Notes under the pieces: model-generated | Database searches by the model: none | Seen by the model: the letters and a program-made list of their open reading frames with translations, nothing else | Told to the model about the DNA's origin: nothing | Shown here: positions 1 through 4,845 of the stretch, piece after piece | How positions within the stretch are numbered: the stretch's first letter is position 1 | Layout of the letters: each line of letters opens with the position of its first letter | NCBI GenBank assembly: GCA_946479075.1 | Contig: CAMLDT010000154.1 | Span: forward strand, 1 to 8,436 | Length of the DNA stretch: 8,436 nucleotides | Direction: 5' to 3' | From: an uncultured Polaromonas sp. | Lineage (GTDB): Bacteria > Pseudomonadota > Gammaproteobacteria > Burkholderiales > Burkholderiaceae | Made by a program: the position numbers and the translations under genes

Positions 1-1235
1 ACCACGATGGCGTCGTCCACCAGCAGGCCGATGGCCAGCACCATGGCGAACATGGTCAGCATGTTGATGGAGTAACCCAGCACCGACAACACGCCGAAGG
101 TGCCCAGCAGCACCACCGGCACGGCGATGGCGGGAATCAGGGTGGCGCGCAGGTTCTGCAGGAAGATGAACATCACGATCACCACCAGCAGCATGGCTTC
201 TGCCAGCGTGATGGCCACCTCCTTGATGGACGCCCGCACATACGGCGTGCTGTCCGAGCTGATGACGCCGGTGATGCCGTCGGGGAAGAAGGGCGCCAGC
301 TCGGCCATCTTGGCGTTGACGGCCGTGGCCACCGCCATGGCATTGGCGCCGTCGGCCAGCACCACACCCAGGCCGGCACCCGGCTGGTTGTTCAGGCGGG
401 ACTTCACCGTCAGGTTGTCGGCATCCAGTTGCACGCGGGCCACGTCGCCCATCGTGACCACCGATCCATCGGCCGCAGACTTGAGCACGATGCCGCGGAA
501 TTCCTCGGGCGTTTTGAGCTTGGTGCGCGCCGTGACGGTGGCGTTGAGCATCTGGCCGGGCAGCGCAGGCAGCGCACCCAGCTGGCCGGCGGACACCTGG
601 GCATTCTGCGAGTTCAGGGCGGCGATGATGTCCGACGGCATCAGCGCGAACTGCTCCAGCTTGCCGGGGTCCATCCAGATGCGCATGGCGTAGCTGGTGC
701 CGAACACGTTCACGTCGCCGACACCGTCGATGCGCGAGATCACGTCGATCACGTTGCTGGTGATGTAGTCGCCAATGGCCACCTGCGTGACCGACGGGTC
801 GGGCGAGGTGAAGACATAGGTCATCAGGTTGTCCTGGCCGCCCTTGTTGACAAACACGCCGCGGCTTTTGACGGCCTCGGGCAGGCGGTTCATCGCGGTC
901 TGCAGCTTGTTTTGCACCTGCACCTGGGCGACGTCGATGTCCGTGCCCGGCGCGAATGTCAGTTGCGTGCGCGAGCGGCCGGCCGAGTCGCTGGTCGAGC
1001 TCATGTAGAGCACGTTGTCGATGCCCTTGAGTTGCTGCTCGATCACCTGCGTGACGGAGTCGGCCACGGTTTCCGCCGATGCGCCCGTGTAAGTGGCATT
1101 GAGGGACACCCGCGGCGGTGCGATGTCGGGGTACTGCTCCAGCGGCAGCGTGAAAATCGACATCGCCCCCGCCAGCATGATGACGATGGACAACACCCAG
1201 GCGAAGACAGGACGGAGGATGAAAAAATGGGCCAT
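1..1235 (-). CDS. RND efflux pump inner-membrane subunit (AcrB/MexB, HAE1 family), N-terminal part, cut by window edge
   Basis: The product is a proton-driven drug/solvent exporter that sits as a trimer in the inner membrane and works with a periplasmic adaptor and an outer-membrane channel. The frame is open over 411 codons, from the ATG at 1233-1235 to the left edge. It starts MAHFFILRPVFAWVLSIVI (amphipathic start plus TM1), followed by the family hallmark LPLEQYPDIAPP. The porter region follows, with GIDNVLYMSS, NKLQTAMNRLP and IDGVGDVNVFG. Further on are TM2-TM4, with LRATLIPAIAVPVVLLGTFG and then GLLVDDAIVV. The two Asp fall at residues 407 and 408, the same numbers as the proton-relay pair of E. 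coli AcrB, so there are few net indels in this half. A full family member is about 1,040 residues, so roughly 60% is missing. It lies 92 bp downstream of the adaptor gene on the same strand. I see no strong ribosome binding site. The outer-membrane channel gene is not in the window. Substrate unknown. Confidence 0.95.
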   Translation of the reverse strand, partial: MAHFFILRPVFAWVLSIVIMLAGAMSIFTLPLEQYPDIAPPRVSLNATYTGASAETVADSVTQVIEQQLKGIDNVLYMSSTSDSAGRSRTQLTFAPGTDIDVAQVQVQNKLQTAMNRLPEAVKSRGVFVNKGGQDNLMTYVFTSPDPSVTQVAIGDYITSNVIDVISRIDGVGDVNVFGTSYAMRIWMDPGKLEQFALMPSDIIAALNSQNAQVSAGQLGALPALPGQMLNATVTARTKLKTPEEFRGIVLKSAADGSVVTMGDVARVQLDADNLTVKSRLNNQPGAGLGVVLADGANAMAVATAVNAKMAELAPFFPDGITGVISSDSTPYVRASIKEVAITLAEAMLLVVIVMFIFLQNLRATLIPAIAVPVVLLGTFGVLSVLGYSINMLTMFAMVLAIGLLVDDAIV

Positions 1236-1327
1236 GGTGTTGCGTAGGGGTTAGGACCTGTTCACAGACCCTGGGTGTGCTCGAAAAAATCCAGAATCAC
1301 CGGACGCGTGCCTGTCGGCTGCAGCGC

Positions 1328-2647
1328 TCAGGGCTTGGGTGCTGCCGGGGTGGCCGGGGGGGCCGGGGCCTGTCCCGACGGCGCTTTGGGTTGAGCCTCA
1401 ACCACGCGGCTGCCCTCCAGCCGCATCGCCACCGGCGTCACGGTCTGGCCCACCCGGGCTTTCTGGAAGCCGTCCACCATCACCCGGTCTCCGGCTTTCA
1501 GGCCTTCGAGCACCAGCCACTGGGCACCGAGTGCCTGGCCGAGACGGATCGGGCGTTTTTCAATCTTGTTGTCGGCATTGATCACTTGCACGCTGGGGTT
1601 GCCTGCAGGATCCCGCTGAAGCGCCTGCTGCGGCAGCACGATGGCCTTGCCGGATTCCCCGGTGGCCAGCCGGGCCCGCACGTACATGCCGGGCATCAGC
1701 AACTGCTCGGGGTTGGGGAACACCGCCCGCAGGGTGATGGCGCCGGTGCTCTGGCTGACGGTGCTGCCGGTGAACTGGAGCTTGCCCGCATGCGGATAGG
1801 CACTGCCGTCCGCCAGGGTCAGGCGCACCGGGGCGCCGCCAGGGTCAACCTTGCCGAAGCTGCCTGCCTGCCACTGGCGCCGCAGCTCCAGCAGTTCGGA
1901 GCTCGACTGGGTGATGTCAACAAGCATGGGGTCCAGCTGGCTGATGGTGGTCAGCGCCTGGGTCTGGTTGGCCGTGACCAGCGAGCCGGGCAGCACCGCC
2001 GACAGATCAATCTGCCCACTGATGGGCGCCACGATGCGGCTGTACTGAAGGTTGATCTGGGCGTTGTCCAGCGCCGCCTGTGCCACGGCGACATCCGCAG
2101 CCGACTGGGCCACCTGCGCCTGGCTTTCGTCAAACACCTGGCGGCTGATGGCGTCGATCTTCACCAGCTCGGCGTTGCGCGTGGCGTTGGTGCGGGCGGT
2201 TTGCGCAGAGGCACGGGCCTTGGCCAGCGCGGCCTCGGCGCTCTTGACGGCGGCCTCCAGTGTGCGCGAGTCGATCTGGTAAAGCGGCTGGCCCGCCTTG
2301 ACCGTCGCCCCTTCGGTGAACAGCCGTTTTTGCAGGATGCCGGACACCTGGGGACGCACTTCGGCGCTTTGGGAGGCCCGGGTGCGGCCTGGCAGTTCGG
2401 TGTTCAGTCCCTGGGTTTGCAGCACCACCGTCAGGAACCCGACCGGGGGCGCGGCGCGGGCAGCGGTGGGTGCTTTTTTCTCACCGCAGGCGGCCAGCCC
2501 GAGAGCGGCCACCGCCACCGCCAGCCAGGTCCAGCGCCAGGGGGACGCTTGCCTGATGCCGGGCGGAAGGCCGCCGTATCGTGTGTGTTGATCGGAGGGG
2601 AGGTGCGCAGCAGAAGGCGCAACAGAAAAAACGGGCTTCAAGGGCAT
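1328..2647 (-). CDS. RND efflux periplasmic adaptor lipoprotein (AcrA/MexA family)
   Basis: This membrane-fusion protein links the RND pump encoded just downstream to an outer-membrane channel. With the ATG at 2645-2647 it is 439 residues, somewhat longer than E. coli AcrA (397). A hydrophobic stretch (about 40-53) ends in the lipobox LAAC with Cys54, predicting signal peptidase II cleavage and lipid anchoring. LNTELPGRTRASQSAEVRPQ (81-100) opens the adaptor core and matches AcrA wording. Lipoyl halves lie at about 93-126 and 203-230, an alpha-helical hairpin at about 127-200 (rich in Ala, Gln, Ser), a beta-barrel at 240-330 (LDPMLVDITQSSSELLELR, LMPGMYVRARL) and a membrane-proximal domain at 335-400. 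The tail from about 418 is Pro/Ala-rich. The start is uncertain. The frame stays open up to 2845, and an ATG at 2723-2725 or TTG at 2639-2641 are alternatives, none with a good ribosome binding site. I chose 2647 because it is the ATG nearest the signal sequence, but it leaves an unusually long (~37 residue) n-region. Confidence 0.93.
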   Translation of the reverse strand: MPLKPVFSVAPSAAHLPSDQHTRYGGLPPGIRQASPWRWTWLAVAVAALGLAACGEKKAPTAARAAPPVGFLTVVLQTQGLNTELPGRTRASQSAEVRPQVSGILQKRLFTEGATVKAGQPLYQIDSRTLEAAVKSAEAALAKARASAQTARTNATRNAELVKIDAISRQVFDESQAQVAQSAADVAVAQAALDNAQINLQYSRIVAPISGQIDLSAVLPGSLVTANQTQALTTISQLDPMLVDITQSSSELLELRRQWQAGSFGKVDPGGAPVRLTLADGSAYPHAGKLQFTGSTVSQSTGAITLRAVFPNPEQLLMPGMYVRARLATGESGKAIVLPQQALQRDPAGNPSVQVINADNKIEKRPIRLGQALGAQWLVLEGLKAGDRVMVDGFQKARVGQTVTPVAMRLEGSRVVEAQPKAPSGQAPAPPATPAAPKP

Positions 2648-2760
2648 GGCAATCGGCACGGGGGCTGAAGGGCGCAAGGCACGGCGCCGGTCGAAGGAGG
2701 GCGGATCGGCCCTGAAAAAATGCATTTTGCGCAGCCAATATGTCCAGAATGTAAACCGGC

Positions 2761-2820
2761 TGAAAGCCCCTTGAAGCCCCTTGAAGCCGCTTAAAGCCGC
2801 CAAGGACCCACAAGGCCGTG
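2761..2820. repeat. 10-bp-phased short direct repeats in the divergent intergenic region
   Basis: Four consecutive 10-bp units (TGAAAGCCCC, TTGAAGCCCC, TTGAAGCCGC, TTAAAGCCGC) occupy 2761-2800. In the same 10-bp phase, two CAAGG-N5 units follow at 2801-2820. On the other strand the consensus reads G(C/G)GGCTTYAA. The period is close to one helical turn, so each unit faces the same side of DNA. The array lies between the adaptor gene and the ECF41 promoter and could be an iterated protein-binding site or a chance slippage product. It is also inside the open frame that extends the adaptor upstream of 2647. Confidence 0.7.
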
Positions 2821-2823
2821 ATC

Positions 2824-2843
2824 GCCGGCCTTGCCTGGCCGGC
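2824..2843. other. Perfect 7-bp GC inverted repeat (hairpin) upstream of the sigma gene promoter
   Basis: GCCGGCC (2824-2830) and GGCCGGC (2837-2843) flank the 6-nt loop TTGCCT. The stem is all G-C. On the plus strand it is followed only by ATTTGCG, which is too poor in T for a convincing intrinsic terminator; on the minus strand no T-tract follows. It ends 27 bp before the -35 element of the sigma gene. It could be an operator, a boundary element between the divergent units, or chance in GC-rich DNA. Confidence 0.45.
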
Positions 2844-2870
2844 ATTTGCGCTGTCTGGTGCGCTTTCCGG

Positions 2871-2897
2871 TGTCACAAAATGAGGTCCTGATCCGTC
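2871..2897 (+). promoter_or_regulatory. ECF41-type promoter of the sigma factor gene (autoregulation)
   Basis: The -35 element TGTCACA is at 2871-2877 and the -10 element CGTC at 2894-2897, separated by 16 nt. This agrees with the ECF41 promoter consensus as I recall it (TGTCACA, about 16 nt, CGTC). The same arrangement recurs at 3839-3865 before the next gene. Including flanks, both read TGTCACAAA-N13-CCGTCT. Transcription would begin near 2904, leaving a leader of about 27 nt before the ATG at 2931. Confidence 0.85.
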
Positions 2898-2930
2898 TGG
2901 TGTGTATCGACCGCTATCCTCAGACTCACC

Positions 2931-3824
2931 ATGAAACCCGCCGTGCCCTCTGCTGCTGCCCCCGACGATGTATTTGCTGCGTTGCGGCCGCGCTTGTTCT
3001 CCATCGCCTACCGCATGCTGGGCACGCGGGCCGATGCAGAGGATGTCCTGCAGGACGCCTGGCTGCGCTGGGACAAGGCCGACAAAGCCGCACTCCAGTC
3101 GGCCGAGGCCTGGCTGGTGACGGTGGTGACGCGGCTGGCCATCGACCGGCTGCGTGCTGCCAAGGCCGAGCGCGAGGCCTATGTCGGCTGGTGGCTGCCG
3201 GAGCCGCTGGTCGAGGTGGACGGCCACACCCCCGAGGTGGCGGCGGAACGGGCCGATGACCTGTCGATGGCTTTCATGCTGGTGCTGGAGCGCCTGTCGC
3301 CCGACGAACGCGCGGCCTTTTTGCTGCGCCAGGTGTTTGACCACGATTACGCTGAAGTGGCATCGCTGCTGGGCAAGAGCGAGGCGGCCTGCCGGCAACT
3401 GGTGCATCGCGCAGCGGAACGCGTGAAGCAGGAGCGGCCGCGTTTTGAGGTGCCGAAGGAAGCGCACCGCCGCCTGCTCGCGCAGTTTGTGCAGGCGGCG
3501 CGCAGCGGCCAGCGCGCCGACATGCAGGCCCTGCTGGCCGAGGATGTGCAACTGGTGGGCGATGGCGGCGGCAAGGTGCAGTCGTTCTCCAGGATATTGC
3601 AGGGCGCCTATCGCATTGCGAACCTGTACTGGGCGCTGTGGCGGCGGCTGCCGGCGCAGGTGGTGTACCGCATGGCGACTGTCAATGGCGAGCCGGGCGT
3701 GTTGCGTTATGTCGATGGGCAACTGGAGTCGGCCCAGGCGTTTGTGACCGACGGTGAGCGCATCGTGGCGATTTATGTGGTGCGCAACCCGGACAAACTG
3801 GCCGGCATCGCGCTGCTGGCCTGA
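2931..3824 (+). CDS. sigJ: ECF41-group RNA polymerase sigma factor (SigJ-like) with fused SnoaL-like C-terminal domain
   Basis: This alternative sigma factor directs RNA polymerase to a small set of promoters. ECF41 members are controlled by their own C-terminal extension rather than a separate anti-sigma factor. The protein is 297 residues. Region sigma2 is about 12-80 (LFSIAYRMLGTRADAEDVLQDAWLRW, then TRLAIDRLRAAKAERE). The linker holds the ECF41 signature WLPEP (88-92). Region sigma4 is about 110-170 (LSPDERAAFLLRQVFDHDYAEVASLLGKSEAACRQLVHRA, split here at DYAEVASLL). The C-terminal SnoaL_2-like domain (about 176-297) carries the other two signatures, DGGGK (211-215) and NPDKL (286-290). 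All three signatures are intact, so a functional regulator is expected. The ATG at 2931 has no clear ribosome binding site but sits about 27 nt after the predicted transcription start. The next gene carries the same promoter and is the likely target. Confidence 0.95.
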   Translation: MKPAVPSAAAPDDVFAALRPRLFSIAYRMLGTRADAEDVLQDAWLRWDKADKAALQSAEAWLVTVVTRLAIDRLRAAKAEREAYVGWWLPEPLVEVDGHTPEVAAERADDLSMAFMLVLERLSPDERAAFLLRQVFDHDYAEVASLLGKSEAACRQLVHRAAERVKQERPRFEVPKEAHRRLLAQFVQAARSGQRADMQALLAEDVQLVGDGGGKVQSFSRILQGAYRIANLYWALWRRLPAQVVYRMATVNGEPGVLRYVDGQLESAQAFVTDGERIVAIYVVRNPDKLAGIALLA

Positions 3825-3838
3825 TTTCAGATCGCGCG

Positions 3839-3865
3839 TGTCACAAACCGGGCGGCCGGCCCGTC
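3839..3865 (+). promoter_or_regulatory. ECF41-type promoter of the AhpD-like gene
   Basis: TGTCACA at 3839-3845 and CGTC at 3862-3865 have a 16-nt spacer, identical in elements and spacing to the promoter at 2871-2897. The spacer sequence itself differs and is GC-rich here, so conservation is confined to the -35/-10 blocks. The promoter starts 14 bp after the sigma gene stop, so the downstream gene can be transcribed on its own as well as by readthrough. A start near 3872 is inferred. Confidence 0.87.
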
Positions 3866-3875
3866 TTGTTGTCAT

Positions 3876-3898
3876 GAGGGCCGCATGGTGCGGCCTTC
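3876..3898 (+). promoter_or_regulatory. Stem-loop in the 5' leader of the AhpD-like gene
   Basis: GAGGGCCGC (3876-3884) pairs with GCGGCCTTC (3890-3898) around the loop ATGGT. That gives 9 base pairs, one of them G-U. It lies just after the inferred transcription start (about 3872) and ends 12 nt before the GAGG ribosome binding site (3911-3914). No U-tract follows, so it is not an intrinsic terminator. It may protect the 5' end of the mRNA or tune translation. An in-frame ATG at 3874 lies at its foot. Confidence 0.55.
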
Positions 3899-3921
3899 TG
3901 AACAAACCAAGAGGCCCTGCC

Positions 3922-4374
3922 ATGACACACGCGATCCGTCTTCCTTACTTTCAACTCGCCCCCAAGGCTTTTCAGCAGCTCTACAACCTGTCGGGCGCCA
4001 TTCGCAAGGACCTGCTGGGCGCGCGCCTGGTGGACTTGTTGTTCCTGCGGGTGTCGCAGATCAACGGCTGCGCCTACTGCATCGACATGCACTGGCGCGA
4101 CCTGATCCGCCTGGAAGTTGACCCGCGCCATTTGAATGCGGTGGCGGGCTGGCGTGAGGCGCCGTTTTTCACCGAGCGTGAACGGGCGGCCTTGCGCTGG
4201 GCCGAAATCGTGACGGCGATTCCCCATGCCGACGCCAGCGATGAGGAGTTTGCGGCCTTGCAGGCGCAGTTCAGTGACGAGGAAATCGCCGACCTGAGCT
4301 TTGCCATTGCCGCCATCAATGCGTGGAATCTCCTGAATGTGAGCCTGCGCAATCCGGTGCCGGAAAAGCCCTGA
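3922..4374 (+). CDS. Carboxymuconolactone decarboxylase/AhpD-like family protein
   Basis: The protein is 150 residues, the usual size for single-domain CMD/AhpD proteins. The active-site segment SQINGCAYCIDMHWRD holds Cys50, Cys53 and His57 in the C-x2-C-x3-H pattern of alkylhydroperoxidase AhpD-type thiol peroxidases, so a redox role with peroxides or electrophiles is likelier than true carboxymuconolactone decarboxylation. AhpD has a catalytic Glu 12 residues before the first Cys; here that position is Asp38. The helical remainder includes ERERAALRWAEIVTAI (about 90-105). The ATG at 3922 is preceded by GAGG with a 7-nt gap, which decides this start. An in-frame ATG at 3874 would add 16 residues and lies in the leader hairpin. 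CMD-family genes beside an ECF41 sigma factor are the classic target arrangement, and the ECF41 promoter at 3839 supports it. Its physiological substrate is unknown. Confidence 0.9.
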   Translation: MTHAIRLPYFQLAPKAFQQLYNLSGAIRKDLLGARLVDLLFLRVSQINGCAYCIDMHWRDLIRLEVDPRHLNAVAGWREAPFFTERERAALRWAEIVTAIPHADASDEEFAALQAQFSDEEIADLSFAIAAINAWNLLNVSLRNPVPEKP

Positions 4375-4427
4375 GGCTGAGCACCAAGCTTGCTTTGAAA
4401 TGCATATTAAAATAGGCAAAAATGTAA

Positions 4428-4520
4428 ATGCACAATTAGATAGTCAATTTAACTTGACAGCGGATTGAAAAATACACAATATATAGTGCATAAGTGAAAA
4501 TTGACTATCGAGTTGTGCAT
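4428..4520. promoter_or_regulatory. Long inverted repeat enclosing the hipBA promoter; probable HipB operator region
   Basis: The arms at 4428-4450 and 4498-4520 are 23 bp each and match at 21 positions; the inner 12 bp (GATAGTCAATTT / AAATTGACTATC) are perfect. The 47-bp spacer holds the probable promoter and two smaller imperfect palindromes: 4443-4458 (GTCAATTTAACTTGAC, 14 of 16) and 4472-4491 (16 of 20, AT-rich core). ATGCAC/GTGCAT boxes occur at 4428, 4486 and 4515. The right arm covers the whole sequence just before hipB and the first two bases of its ATG. HipB proteins are known to autorepress from palindromic operators, so a multi-site operator is the natural reading. The region is markedly AT-rich compared with its surroundings. 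Confidence 0.75.
4454..4482 (+). promoter_or_regulatory. Probable sigma-70 promoter for hipBA
   Basis: A consensus -35 hexamer TTGACA lies at 4454-4459. The -10 is less clear. CAATAT (4477-4482) has the ideal 17-bp spacing but matches only 3 of 6. CACAAT (4475-4480) matches 4 of 6 at 15 bp. TATAGT (4482-4487) matches 5 of 6 but is too distant. All candidates lie in or beside the central palindrome at 4472-4491, so a bound HipB would block it. Confidence 0.5.
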
Positions 4521-4845
4521 GACGACACTTGCTGACATTGGCTTTTTGCTGCGCCAGACCCGCAAGGCCCAGGGTTTGAGCGCCTCTGCGCTGGCCGCGC
4601 GCGCGGGCATCTCCCGCAACACGCTGGGCGCGCTGGAAGCCGGGCGCGGCAATGTCGAACTCAACACCCTGCTGGCTCTGCTGGACAGCCTGAAGCTGGA
4701 TCTGCAGTTGGTGCCGCTGCAGGTGGCAGACCTCACACGGGTGGGCTCCGACACCCGCACCACCGGCTTGCAGGATGAAGTCAGCCGGCTGATGCCCGCC
4801 GCACGTGTGCTGCATGCGCCCGCGCCGCCCCAAGGCCGCTCATGA
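4519..4845 (+). CDS. hipB: HipB-type antitoxin, XRE-family DNA-binding protein
   Basis: This is the antitoxin and autorepressor of the hipBA operon. HipB dimers bind operator DNA and hold the HipA kinase inactive. The protein is 108 residues (E. coli HipB is 88). A Cro/CI-type helix-turn-helix domain spans about 7-62: FLLRQTRKAQGLSASALAARAGISRNTLGALEAG, split here at SALAARAGISRNTLGALE, the second half being the recognition helix. The C-terminal part (about 75-108) is polar and Pro/Ala-rich, probably flexible. The ATG at 4519 was chosen because the domain begins right after it. A TTG at 4501 would add 6 residues. The ribosome binding site is weak (GAG at 4510-4512) and lies inside the right arm of the long inverted repeat. 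The stop overlaps the hipA start as ATGA, indicating translational coupling. Confidence 0.92.
   Translation: MTTLADIGFLLRQTRKAQGLSASALAARAGISRNTLGALEAGRGNVELNTLLALLDSLKLDLQLVPLQVADLTRVGSDTRTTGLQDEVSRLMPAARVLHAPAPPQGRS

Noticed and set aside
429..1247. Long plus-strand open frame (272 codons) across the pump gene
   Set aside because: It is antisense to a clear RND pump, and its composition (rich in His, Arg, Asp, Val, Gly, with no domain) is typical of the shadow of a GC-rich gene.
1277..2668. Long plus-strand open frame (463 codons) across the adaptor gene
   Set aside because: It is antisense to a complete, recognisable adaptor and has no recognisable fold or motif; GC-rich shadow.
2698..2720. 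Stem AGGGC/GCCCT followed by a run of A on the plus strand, considered as a terminator
   Set aside because: The stem is only 5 bp. The A-run would be T only on the minus strand, where it precedes rather than follows the stem, so it fits a terminator in neither direction.
2737..2755. TTTACA and CATATT on the minus strand, considered as the efflux operon promoter
   Set aside because: The two hexamers are only 7 bp apart; no partner at 16-18 bp was found for either.
2481..3923. Minus-strand open frame of 480 codons across the sigma gene and intergenic region
   Set aside because: It is antisense to the ECF41 sigma factor, whose three signature motifs are intact. The minus-strand translation is rich in Arg/His/Gln with no domain.
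4385..4392. Palindrome CAAGCTTG after the AhpD-like gene, considered as a terminator
   Set aside because: It has no loop, the arms are too short and no T-run follows.
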